Source: Azoarcus_F sp036734105 (GTDB lineage: Bacteria > Pseudomonadota > Gammaproteobacteria > Burkholderiales > Rhodocyclaceae). Taken from it: 24,281 nucleotides of DNA. Below the pieces are notes generated by a model, which worked only from the letters and a program-made list of their open reading frames with translations, made no database searches and was not told the DNA's origin. Shown here in pieces: positions 16,641 through 23,841 of the stretch; within the stretch, counting starts at the first letter, position 1; each line of letters opens with the position of its first letter. Position numbers and translations under genes: made by a program. The stretch is from positions 1-24,281 of the forward strand of contig DAIMZH010000052.1 in assembly GCA_036734105.1 (NCBI GenBank), written 5' to 3'.

Positions 16641-18509
16641 CTAGCTCGTCAGTTGTGCGTAAAAGAGCGGTAGCCGGGCCGGCAAGTCCTCAGGCTTGCG
16701 GATGACGGCAAATCCGGCCGGGCCGAACAGGTGGGGCAGGTAGCTGGCACCTTCGCGGTCTATGGTGACGCAAAAGGGTAGCAGACCTTGTTTGCGCGCC
16801 TCGGTAATGGCCATCCGGCTGTCTTCTATGCCATAGCGGCCTTCGTACAGGTCGAGATCGTTGGGTTTGCCGTCCGACAGAATCAGCAGGATGCGACGGC
16901 TGGAGGCTTCGCGGGCGAGCAGTTTACTGGCGTGGCGAACCGCAGCGCCAAGCCGGGTGTAATAACCAGGCTTGATGGCCGAGATACGTCCCCTGACGGT
17001 GTTGTCAAAGCGTTCATCAAAACTCTTCAGACGGCTGAAGCGCACGTGGGCACGTTTGAGTGACGAAAAACCGCACAGCGCGAAGCGGTCGCCAGTGGTC
17101 TGCAGCGCCTCGCCAAACAGCAGCAGCGCGTCGCGGATGACGTCTATGACCCGCGCTTCGGACGAGACCCAGGTGTCGGTCGACAAGGACAGGTCGGCCA
17201 GCACCAGGCAGGATAGATCGCGTTCGCGCTTTTCCAGCGACAGATAAAGCTGTTCGGATGGATGACGACCGATATGGCGATCGGTTTGTGCTCGCACGGC
17301 GGCATCCAGGTCGAGTTCGGTGCCGTCCGCTCTTTGTTTCAACCAGCGTCTGCCGGGTTGCAGGGCGAAGAATTGCTGGTGAAGTCGCTTGGCTGTGCGC
17401 CTAAGGTGAGCCGGTAGCCGGGTTGGCTCGGCATGGCGTGAGGCCATTTCGGTGAGGCGTACATGGTCTTCCAGCAGTACGCGTTTGCGGTAGTCCCATT
17501 CGGGCAGCGGAATGCCGTCGCCAAGGGTGATGTCGTCTTCGGCGGCCGATGGCAGGTCCAGGTCGAAACGCACTTTGGAGGCTACCGGGTCCTTGTCCTG
17601 GGCCAGGGACAGATGGTCGAGGTCACGTGCGGCGTCGGCTGCGTTTGGGTCTGGGTCGTCGTCGGTGGGGCGGTTGATCTTGATGAATTCGGCCACCGCG
17701 AGCAGGCTCTCTGCGCGGAACATGATGGACACACCGTTCTTCTCCTTGGGCATGTCTTCCCGTTTGGCGCGATAGGCGCGGCGCTCGGTCTCTTCGGACG
17801 GTGGGGCTTCGGCACTGCTCTGTTCCGGGTCGGCGTCGCCGCTGCGCAAGGCAGCGTTCACAGCAGCCAGCGAACCGGTCAGCCAGAGTCGGACGGGTTG
17901 TGGAGGTGGGGTGTCTGGCGCTACCGTCGGCAAACTCTTGATGCTGCGGGGTTGCGTCAGGGCCGCCTGAATGGCCAGCTCTCTGGCTGCCTCGGCGGCA
18001 GGCAGGCGAGAAGGCTGGGGGCGCAAGGGCAGGTAGGCCTTTACCAGCCGACTGTAGCGTGCTTTCAGGCCCGGCCAGTTGTCGAATACCGCCACTGTGG
18101 CGGCCTGATTTCGCTCGAAGTCCACGGCAGGGTCTTCGTTTTCGGGCGGCGCGGGGTAGAGCCAGTCGTGTGCTGCGGCCAGCGCTGCCAGCCACAGATA
18201 GAGGTCGCGGTTGAGGCTGCTGTTCGGGAAAAGGTCGATCTCGGGTGGCAGGCGTAGCGTGGCGGGGTCCATGCGAGCCTGTGTCGTCTTGTCGCCCACG
18301 CCGGCAATACGTGCCAGCAAGCTGCGCCTGGCCTTGTGCTCATCCACCGTGGCAGCCGCCACCCGCAGCCCGGGGTCGCCACCCAAGGCGCGAAAGAGGA
18401 CGCCCGTGGTGCGCTCAACGGTCTTCAGGCGCACCACCGCTTCAGGGTAGTGTTTTTCGGCTGCCTTGCTGATCAGGCGATGCCAGTATTTGCCGATTAT
18501 TTCTTCCAT
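16641..18509 (-). CDS. norD: Nitric oxide reductase activation protein NorD (VWA domain)
   Basis: 622 aa from the ATG at 18509 (MEEIIGKYWHRLISKAAEKH), close to the usual NorD length. A longer open frame to 18875 lies inside the upstream gene in another frame and is not protein-like. The C-terminal third is a von Willebrand A domain with the MIDAS motif DLSLSTD and the later LILSDGKPND. The middle is acidic and low in complexity (about residues 230-330). NorD works with the AAA+ protein NorQ to mature the cytochrome bc-type NO reductase, probably in loading its non-haem iron. NorQ, NorC and NorB are not in this window. The start overlaps the preceding gene by 13 bp, and dnr follows 4 bp downstream. 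Confidence 0.92.
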   Translation of the reverse strand: MEEIIGKYWHRLISKAAEKHYPEAVVRLKTVERTTGVLFRALGGDPGLRVAAATVDEHKARRSLLARIAGVGDKTTQARMDPATLRLPPEIDLFPNSSLNRDLYLWLAALAAAHDWLYPAPPENEDPAVDFERNQAATVAVFDNWPGLKARYSRLVKAYLPLRPQPSRLPAAEAARELAIQAALTQPRSIKSLPTVAPDTPPPQPVRLWLTGSLAAVNAALRSGDADPEQSSAEAPPSEETERRAYRAKREDMPKEKNGVSIMFRAESLLAVAEFIKINRPTDDDPDPNAADAARDLDHLSLAQDKDPVASKVRFDLDLPSAAEDDITLGDGIPLPEWDYRKRVLLEDHVRLTEMASRHAEPTRLPAHLRRTAKRLHQQFFALQPGRRWLKQRADGTELDLDAAVRAQTDRHIGRHPSEQLYLSLEKRERDLSCLVLADLSLSTDTWVSSEARVIDVIRDALLLFGEALQTTGDRFALCGFSSLKRAHVRFSRLKSFDERFDNTVRGRISAIKPGYYTRLGAAVRHASKLLAREASSRRILLILSDGKPNDLDLYEGRYGIEDSRMAITEARKQGLLPFCVTIDREGASYLPHLFGPAGFAVIRKPEDLPARLPLFYAQLTS

Positions 18510-18958
18510 GACGATCGCCTTTGTTCGGATTCGTTTTGTTGCGGGTACTCGATATCCGGGCCAAGTATCGGATAGCGCCAGCTCAGGCCGGTCATGGCAC
18601 GTGTCAGGCCAAAGCCGCCTAGCAGGATCAGGACGCCGTGCAGTAATGCCAGGGTGGGGAGCAGAATGGACCAGCTCAGTGCAGTGTCTTCGCCGGTCAG
18701 CAGCACTGAGACGCACATTGCAGCTATCACTAGTGCTGCCCACAAGGGCGTGAACAAGGCCTGCTCGATGTGATTGGCCGCAAGAGAGTGAGGGGCATTG
18801 TGCTTGCGCCAAAGTATCGCTAGCACGACTAATGCGATGACAGGCAAAACAGTGAGATTGGCCAGGTAGAGCCACTCAGCCGTCATTGCCAGACGGCGCT
18901 CGTGTTCTTGTGGTGACCAGTGCTTGACGGTGTCCGACATGGCAGCGCGGGTGCTCAT
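18497..18958 (-). CDS. DUF4870/Tic20-like membrane protein in the nor operon, function unknown
   Basis: 153 aa. I do not recognise a named gene. It has three or four membrane segments: about residues 31-50 (YLANLTVLPVIALVVLAILW), 67-87 (FTPLWAALVIAAMCVSVLLTG) and 93-118 (WSILLPTLALLHGVLILLGGFGL). The order of features resembles DUF4870/Tic20-like proteins: a His/Asn-rich segment (KHNAPHSLAANHIEQALF) after helix 1, and an ending RAMTGLSWRYPILG. The charged C-terminus should be cytoplasmic. The start shares one base with the norF stop (TGATG), with AAGGGG eight bases upstream, and its end overlaps norD by 13 bp. Its place inside the operon suggests a role in NO reductase assembly or the membrane response to NO; this is inference only. 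Confidence 0.8.
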   Translation of the reverse strand: MSTRAAMSDTVKHWSPQEHERRLAMTAEWLYLANLTVLPVIALVVLAILWRKHNAPHSLAANHIEQALFTPLWAALVIAAMCVSVLLTGEDTALSWSILLPTLALLHGVLILLGGFGLTRAMTGLSWRYPILGPDIEYPQQNESEQRRSSWKK

Positions 18959-19272
18959 CAGCCCAGCCCCTTAAGATAGCCAAGAGTGATGATCAGGCAG
19001 ACTGCGGCAAGCCAGCCCAGCATGATGACGCGCCACAGCGTCGGCGCTCGGCGAATGGCCATGTAATCCAGGATCACCAGTGTGCCTTTGGCAAAAGCCA
19101 GACCAAAGAGCATCGCCATGACGCTGGTGCCACCAAGGCCGAGTTTTGCCACGGCCCAGGCAAACAGTGTGGACAGGAACAGGGAGGCCCAGATGGCGGT
19201 TGCCCTGCCAGCGCTGCCATGAGCGGAGCTTGTGTTGTCGGCGGCGGGGGTTTGATTGGTCTGCATGTTCAT
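18958..19272 (-). CDS. norF: NorF-like membrane protein (prokaryotic cytochrome c oxidase subunit IV family)
   Basis: 104 aa. A polar N-terminus of about 25 residues precedes three membrane helices (TAIWASLFLSTLFAWAVAKLG, VMAMLFGLAFAKGTLVILDYM, WRVIMLGWLAAVCLIITLGYL). The segment LFGLAFAKGTLVILDYMAIRRAP is the signature of the COX4_pro/NorF group. It overlaps the norE stop by 4 bp, and norE-norF pairs are common in denitrifiers. NorF with NorE helps NO reductase reach full activity but is not essential in the organisms where it was tested. The start could also be Met3. Confidence 0.85.
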   Translation of the reverse strand: MNMQTNQTPAADNTSSAHGSAGRATAIWASLFLSTLFAWAVAKLGLGGTSVMAMLFGLAFAKGTLVILDYMAIRRAPTLWRVIMLGWLAAVCLIITLGYLKGLG

Positions 19273-19874
19273 CTCATTACGTAGACAAGCGGAAAGAGGA
19301 TGAGCCAGACCAGGTCGACCATGTGCCAGTATGCAGCACCGCTCTCAAGGCCGTTCATGTTGTTTGGGCCGTATCGTTCGGCCCGGCAGTTGCGCCATAG
19401 TGCGACCAGAATCACCAGACCCAGCAGCACGTGCATGAAGTGAAAAAACGTGAGCGACAGGTAGAACATATGGAAGGTGCTGGACGACAGGCTCACCCCT
19501 TGTGAGAACTGCGCCACATATTCGCTGCCCTTTACCCCGACAAAGGCCAGGCCGCAAATGATTGCGGCCGTCAACCAGCGCGCAGCCTGACCGCCTGCGC
19601 CTGCTTCGCCGAGTTGAACCGCGCGCACCACAAAGAAGCTGGAAGTGACCAGCAGCAAGGTGTTCAGCGCACCCAGGTCGTGGTTGAGCATGGCCTGCTC
19701 GGCTGTGAACAGCTCAACATTGCCTGCCCTGGCAAAGGCGTAGGTGCCAAAGAACACACCAAACACCAGCAGTTCGGCAAGGATGAAAACCCAGATTGCC
19801 AGATCGCCGTGCAGTCGGCGCTGGTCTTTGGTCGTAGCGATGAGTGGGCTGAGCGCCGGGGAGGGTGTATCCAT
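19269..19874 (-). CDS. norE: NorE, cytochrome c oxidase subunit III-like protein
   Basis: 201 aa. A five-helix CoxIII-like protein with RRLHGDLAIWVFILAELLVFGVFFGTYAFAR at the N-terminus, a typical NorE motif. Further signatures are HMFYLSLTFFHFMHVLLGLVIL in the middle and GAAYWHMVDLVWLILFPLVYVMR at the end. It lacks the long N-terminal helices of true respiratory CoxIII, and no oxidase subunits I or II are nearby. First gene of the norE-norF-X-norD-dnr operon, divergent from nirS. The ATG at 19874 has no Shine-Dalgarno sequence (GCGCCC precedes it), and the -10-like TAGACT ends only 6 bp away, so the transcript may be leaderless. Confidence 0.88.
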   Translation of the reverse strand: MDTPSPALSPLIATTKDQRRLHGDLAIWVFILAELLVFGVFFGTYAFARAGNVELFTAEQAMLNHDLGALNTLLLVTSSFFVVRAVQLGEAGAGGQAARWLTAAIICGLAFVGVKGSEYVAQFSQGVSLSSSTFHMFYLSLTFFHFMHVLLGLVILVALWRNCRAERYGPNNMNGLESGAAYWHMVDLVWLILFPLVYVMR

Positions 19875-19880
19875 GGGCGC

Positions 19881-19922
19881 AGTCTAGTGCCGCGCCGTAT
19901 TGTTGAAATTGACGACGGTTAA
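19881..19922 (-). promoter_or_regulatory. Putative norE promoter with NNR/DNR-type box
   Basis: On the minus strand a 14-bp box TTAAC-CGTC-GTCAA (19922-19909) is followed by a -10-like TAGACT (19886-19881). Their centres are 32 bp apart, so the box would sit near -41.5, the class II position for FNR-type activators. The half-sites match the Paracoccus NNR box TTAAC-N4-GTCAA as I remember it. The predicted start of transcription falls at or next to the norE ATG. Confidence 0.6.
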
Positions 19923-20016
19923 GTCATTGAAACTCAAAGCTGCTCATCATCCAGACGTAGTCCCGTTCAAGGTCTGTGCCCGCGCGGTCAGGCGGGCAGT
20001 GAGTATTTTTCGAAGT

Positions 20017-20058
20017 TTGACTCAAGTTAAAGGCATACGGTTTTCAGGGGCATACATT
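20017..20058 (+). promoter_or_regulatory. Putative nirS promoter with NNR/DNR-type box
   Basis: The box TTGAC-TCAA-GTTAA (20017-20030) has exactly the same half-sites as the norE box. A -10-like TACATT lies at 20053-20058, centred 32 bp downstream, so the box again sits near -41.5. The predicted start is about 20065, giving a 45-nt leader that contains a strong ribosome site AAGGAGG (20096-20102), seven bases before the ATG. Confidence 0.65.
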
Positions 20059-20109
20059 GAGCACCGGCAAGCAAGCCATGTCGGCGAATTCAAACAAGGA
20101 GGTTCGACA

Positions 20110-21762
20110 ATGTCTCTGAAAGCAAGGCTCCTCAAGAGTCAGACCACAATTCTCGCAGTTGCGCTGGCCGGCGCACTGGCGAGCTTCGGCGGCACCGCAG
20201 TCGCCCAGGGCGCACCCACACTGGACAAAGAGCAGTTCGATCGCGCCAACCTGCTGTACTTCCAACAGTGTGCAGGCTGTCACGGCATTTTGCGCAAGGG
20301 CGCAACCGGCAAGAATCTTGAGCCGGAAAACATGATGAAGCTGGGTCAGCAGCGTCTTGAGCGCATCATTGCGCTGGGCACTGAGGGCGGTATGAACAAC
20401 TTCGACATGATGTATTCGAAGGAAGACATCGCGCTGCTCGCCACCTACATCCAGATGGATGTGCCGGTGCCGCCAGAGCGCAACATCGCGCAGATGAAGG
20501 AAAGCGTCAATCGCTATGTCGAGCTGGCCGACTATCCGACCAAGCCGCTGCATGGCCGCAATTGGGAGAACTTTTTCCTCGTGATCGAACGCGATCACGG
20601 TTCGGTCTCAGTCGTCGATGGCGACACCAAGGAGTTGGTCGCCCGTATTCCGACTGGCTACGCAGTGCATGTGCTGAAATCCGCGGAAAAGAACTCGGCG
20701 GTCGGTGACCAGAATGCTTATGCGAAGGGCCGCTTCTGGTACACCATGGGGCGCGACGGCAAGATGACCAAGATCGACCTCTGGCAGATGCCGGAGAAGA
20801 TGCTGGTCGCGGATGTGCAGATCGCCTACGACGCACGCGATGTGGCGGTGTCCGGCGATGGCAAGTACGTCATTGGCGGCGGTTACTGGCCACCGCATTT
20901 CGTCATCCTCGATGCCGAAACCATGGAGCCGCTCAAGGTGGTGTCGTCCCGCGGAGTTAACGTCGACGGTGATTATGTCAACGAATCTCGCGTTGCCGCG
21001 ATTTACGACAGCCCGCACTCGCCAAGCTGGATGGTCAACATGAAGGAGCTGGGGCAGACCTGGCAGGTGGACTATTCGGATATCGACAACCTGCGTATCG
21101 AGCAGATCGACAATGCCAAGTACCTGCATGATGGTTTCTGGGATCCGACCGGTCGCTATTTCCAGATCGCTGCCAACGCATCCAACACGATGGCGATCAT
21201 GGACGGCCAGACCCGCAAGCTCGAGGCCTTGATCGAAGTCGACGAGAAACCGCACCCGGGTCCGGGCGCCAACTGGGTCGATCCGACCTGCGGTCCGGTG
21301 GGTGGTACGCCGCACCTGGGCGTCGGCAAGATGACGGTCTGGGGCAATGACCCGATCAACCATCCGGATCATGCATGGAAGATCTGCTACGAGGTCGATA
21401 CCGATGGCCCGGGCCTGTTCATCCGCCAGCATGAAGCCAGCAAGTATGTTTGGATCGACCAGACCCTGCATCCTGATCCTGCTGTGCAGCAGTCCTTTCA
21501 GATCATCGACAAGGAAACCCGTGAGATCGTGAAGACGGTGAAGCTGGCCGAGCGTACCGGTGACGTCGCGGTGCACTTCGAGTTCAACAAGGACGGCACC
21601 GAAGTCTGGGTATCGATCTGGAACCGTGGCGACAGCCTCCAGCCGAACGGCGAAATGGTTGTGTTTGATGCCAACACGTTGGAAGAGAAGGCTCGAGTCA
21701 AGGATCTCTATGCTCCGACCGGCAAGTTCAACGTCTACAACCGTGTCAATCACAAGACCTAA
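20110..21762 (+). CDS. nirS: Cytochrome cd1 nitrite reductase (NO-forming)
   Basis: 550 aa, periplasmic; reduces nitrite to NO. The start is fixed by AAGGAGG and by the signal peptide (LLKSQTTILAVALAGALASFGGTAVAQ, cleavage near residue 32). The frame is open to 19900, but that extension is not used. The haem c domain has CAGCH at 54-58, and GGM with Met95 as in other NirS. The d1 propeller has the axial His187 (GYAVH). Both catalytic histidines are present: His340 (LHDG) and His382 (PHPGPGAN), 42 residues apart as in P. aeruginosa (His327 and His369). This argues for a true NirS and against NirN or NirF. It heads the operon with nirM-like, nirT and a c-552-like gene. The d1 haem synthesis genes are not in the window. 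Confidence 0.97.
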   Translation: MSLKARLLKSQTTILAVALAGALASFGGTAVAQGAPTLDKEQFDRANLLYFQQCAGCHGILRKGATGKNLEPENMMKLGQQRLERIIALGTEGGMNNFDMMYSKEDIALLATYIQMDVPVPPERNIAQMKESVNRYVELADYPTKPLHGRNWENFFLVIERDHGSVSVVDGDTKELVARIPTGYAVHVLKSAEKNSAVGDQNAYAKGRFWYTMGRDGKMTKIDLWQMPEKMLVADVQIAYDARDVAVSGDGKYVIGGGYWPPHFVILDAETMEPLKVVSSRGVNVDGDYVNESRVAAIYDSPHSPSWMVNMKELGQTWQVDYSDIDNLRIEQIDNAKYLHDGFWDPTGRYFQIAANASNTMAIMDGQTRKLEALIEVDEKPHPGPGANWVDPTCGPVGGTPHLGVGKMTVWGNDPINHPDHAWKICYEVDTDGPGLFIRQHEASKYVWIDQTLHPDPAVQQSFQIIDKETREIVKTVKLAERTGDVAVHFEFNKDGTEVWVSIWNRGDSLQPNGEMVVFDANTLEEKARVKDLYAPTGKFNVYNRVNHKT

Positions 21763-21775
21763 TCGGTCTTGAACA

Positions 21776-21807
21776 GCCAGGCAGCAGGTTTTGATCTGCT
21801 GTCTGGC
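21776..21807 (+). other. Hairpin between nirS and the c551 gene
   Basis: A 12-bp stem (21776-21787 with 21796-21807, one G-U pair) closes an 8-nt loop. It is not followed by a T-run, so it is unlikely to be a full terminator. It starts 14 bp after the nirS stop and ends 26 bp before the next ATG. It may stabilise the nirS message or reduce read-through. Confidence 0.55.
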
Positions 21808-21833
21808 AAGCACTGCATTCCAAGGAGTTCATC

Positions 21834-22187
21834 ATGAAACTCAGTCTCCTTACCTTACTAGTCATGCTTTCTGCATTGCTGCCTGCAAGTGCAGCAGAGG
21901 ATGCGGAGATGATCGAACTGGCCTGGAAGCGGGGTTGTTTCAACTGTCACGATGTGGATGCAACCGTTCGCGGCCCAGCGTGGCGTGATGTAGCTGAACG
22001 CTACCGCGGTGACGCCAGTGCCGAAGGCGAACTGTTCGTCAAGATCAGGGATGGCAGCAGTGGCCACTGGGGTGACGACAGAATGTCGGCCAACAGACGT
22101 GTGCCAGAAGAGGAAATCAGGGCGCTACTTACCTGGTTGTTGGCTTTGGAGCCAGCAGCAAAACAGCAAGAAAACACGGGCAAGTGA
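21834..22187 (+). CDS. nirM: Periplasmic monohaem cytochrome c551-type protein (NirM-like)
   Basis: 117 aa. Signal peptide of about 20 residues (MKLSLLTLLVMLSALLPASA). Haem site CFNCH at 35-39 and a likely Met84 axial ligand (DRMSANRRVPEEEIRALLTWLLAL). The sequence from KRGCFNCH through KIRDGSSGHWG follows the Pseudomonas c551 pattern (NKGCVACH ... RIKNGSQGVWG). This favours the electron donor NirM over NirC, which lacks that pattern. AAGGAG lies seven bases before the ATG. It follows nirS by 71 bp, with a hairpin between. Likely job: deliver electrons to NirS. The C-terminal tail after the haem domain is Gln- and Lys-rich and unusual for the small c551. Confidence 0.8.
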   Translation: MKLSLLTLLVMLSALLPASAAEDAEMIELAWKRGCFNCHDVDATVRGPAWRDVAERYRGDASAEGELFVKIRDGSSGHWGDDRMSANRRVPEEEIRALLTWLLALEPAAKQQENTGK

Positions 22188-22260
22188 CTCTGTCTTACGG
22201 GCAAATGAGACGAGTCCGGCAACACATAAGAATGAAGCAACAACCTGACGAGTGATCAAA

Positions 22261-22863
22261 ATGGCCGAGCAAACGCCTGAACCCAAGCGCGGACTTGTTG
22301 CCCGCCTCAAGAAACCCAGCACCCGTTATTCCCTCGGGGGCCTGCTCATAGTCGGATTTGCCGTGGGTGTGATCTTCTGGGGTGGTTTCAACACCGTAAT
22401 GGAATGGACCAACACCGAGAAGTTCTGCATCGGCTGTCACGAGATGCATGACAACGTCTATCTCGAATACAAGCAGACCATTCACTACAACAACCGCACC
22501 GGCATGCGCGCTGTTTGCTCTGATTGCCATGTGCCACGTGAATGGGGCCCCAAGATGATTCGCAAGGTGCAGGCTTCGCGCGAGGTGTGGGGCAAGCTCA
22601 CCGGCACCATCAGCACGCCTGAAAAGTTCGAAGCCAAGCGCCTGGAGCTGGCGCGACGTGAATGGAAACGCATGCTGGCCAATGACTCGCTTGAGTGCCG
22701 CAACTGTCATGGCCTGGTTTATATGGACCTTGAGGCGCAGTCCTCCCGCGCAGCCCGGCAGCACGCACGTGCCAAGGAAGATGGCACCACCTGCATCGTC
22801 TGTCACCAGGGCATTGCTCACAACCTGTCTGATGACATGACCGATGACGACTACTTTGATTGA
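22261..22863 (+). CDS. nirT: Membrane-anchored tetrahaem cytochrome NirT (NapC/NirT family)
   Basis: 200 aa from the ATG at 22261. A GTG at 22252 is also in frame but has no ribosome site. One N-terminal membrane helix at about residues 24-46 (YSLGGLLIVGFAVGVIFWGGF) anchors a periplasmic domain with four CXXCH sites: CIGCH 56-60, CSDCH 86-90, CRNCH 146-150 and CIVCH 178-182. The family oxidises membrane quinol and passes electrons to periplasmic reductases. NapC is the alternative name, but the place in the nir operon, as in the P. stutzeri nirSTB cluster, supports NirT. It ends 37 bp before the next cytochrome gene. Confidence 0.92.
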   Translation: MAEQTPEPKRGLVARLKKPSTRYSLGGLLIVGFAVGVIFWGGFNTVMEWTNTEKFCIGCHEMHDNVYLEYKQTIHYNNRTGMRAVCSDCHVPREWGPKMIRKVQASREVWGKLTGTISTPEKFEAKRLELARREWKRMLANDSLECRNCHGLVYMDLEAQSSRAARQHARAKEDGTTCIVCHQGIAHNLSDDMTDDDYFD

Positions 22864-22900
22864 CCGAATCGCCGAGCCCATAACGGGCCATGGAGGAAAC

Positions 22901-23785
22901 ATGAAAAAGACTGTTCTGGCTGCTTCGATTGCCATTCTCGCCACGGCACCCGCCCTGACAATGGCCGCTCCGCCCGACTGGAGTGGTGTTGAGGCCAAGG
23001 AGGTGGTGCTGTTCTATCCCGGCGTGTCGCCCATGGAGTGGATACTTGGTGACATCCGCGTCGATCGTGCCCGTCACGGCGGTGGCCGTGCCTTCAAGCA
23101 GGGCGACACCTGTGCGGACTGCCATGCAGACGAAGCTGCGCAGATGGGTGATCTGATCGTCTCTGGTGAAAAACTTGAACCCAACCCGGTGGCAGGCAAA
23201 CCGGGCCACATTCCGGTCAGCGTGCAAGCAGCGCATGACGGCGAAAAACTCTATATGCGGTTTAGCTGGAAGCAGCCTGCTGCAGCCAGCACGAAGGGTA
23301 CGGATGATGCCAACCCCATGAAGCTTGCCGTCATGCTTGAGGCTGGCAAGGTCGAGCTGGCGAGTCAGAGCGGTTGTTGGGCAACCTGTCACGCCGACTC
23401 CAGAAGCATGCCCGATGGCAGTCAAGACAAGACCAAATACGTCAAGGATGGTGCGCTGGACGGCGGCGTATTCTACGACCTCATCCAGTGGCGTAGCGGC
23501 GAAGACAAGGCCTATGACGGTTACGTGGCCGACAAGCGGGTGATGGAAGGCGGCTCAGCGCTGGTCGGCGCTGAGGGCAAGCTGGACGGTGACACCTGGA
23601 CCGTGGTGTTTGAGCGCAAGCTTGTGGGCGGTGGCACCGGTGACATTGCGCTGGAGTCTGGCAAGCGCTACAACTTCGGCTTTGCCATCCACAACGAACA
23701 TACGGCAGGTCGTTACCATCATGTGTCGCTCGGCTATAGCCTGGGCATAGACACCGAAGGTGATTTTGTCGCCAGTAAGAAGTGA
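22901..23785 (+). CDS. Periplasmic cytochrome c-552-like protein with ethylbenzene dehydrogenase (EB_dh) haem-binding domain
   Basis: 294 aa. ATG preceded by GGAGGAAAC; an earlier in-frame start overlaps nirT and is not needed. Signal peptide KKTVLAASIAILATAPALTMA. CADCH at 71-75 is a normal haem c site. A second site, C-W-A-T-C-H at 159-164, has three residues between the cysteines instead of two. The remainder fits the cytochrome c-552/DMSO reductase-like haem-binding fold (HIPVSVQAAHDGEKLYMRFSWKQ, NFGFAIHNEHTAGRYHHVSLGYSLGI). Its position after nirT recalls the dihaem NirB cytochrome c-552 of P. stutzeri. It probably relays electrons between NirT and NirS. I did not assign nirB, because that symbol is also used for assimilatory nitrite reductase. 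Confidence 0.82.
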   Translation: MKKTVLAASIAILATAPALTMAAPPDWSGVEAKEVVLFYPGVSPMEWILGDIRVDRARHGGGRAFKQGDTCADCHADEAAQMGDLIVSGEKLEPNPVAGKPGHIPVSVQAAHDGEKLYMRFSWKQPAAASTKGTDDANPMKLAVMLEAGKVELASQSGCWATCHADSRSMPDGSQDKTKYVKDGALDGGVFYDLIQWRSGEDKAYDGYVADKRVMEGGSALVGAEGKLDGDTWTVVFERKLVGGGTGDIALESGKRYNFGFAIHNEHTAGRYHHVSLGYSLGIDTEGDFVASKK

Positions 23786-23841
23786 GCACCAGAGCACCGC
23801 CTGTGTTTTGGACAGGGTTTAAAGTTGAGAGGAAAGACGAA

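Noticed and set aside
16641..18875. 744-codon version of NorD
   Set aside because: The extra 122 residues fall inside the upstream membrane-protein gene in another frame and are not protein-like. MEEIIGKYWH at 18509 is the normal NorD start and gives the family length.
19926..19936. TTGAAACTCAA as a third FNR-type box
   Set aside because: The half-sites are separated by three bases instead of the six needed between TTGA and TCAA.
19900..20109. N-terminal extension of NirS (620 residues)
   Set aside because: It would cover the regulatory box and the consensus ribosome site. The signal peptide and AAGGAGG fix the start at 20110.
21010..21030. Apparent loss of a catalytic NirS histidine at SPHSPSW (Pro302 where other NirS have His)
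   Set aside because: Counting from the P. aeruginosa spacing (327 to 369, 42 residues) shows that the catalytic pair is LHDG His340 and PHPG His382. Both are present, so the SPHSP position is ordinary variation.
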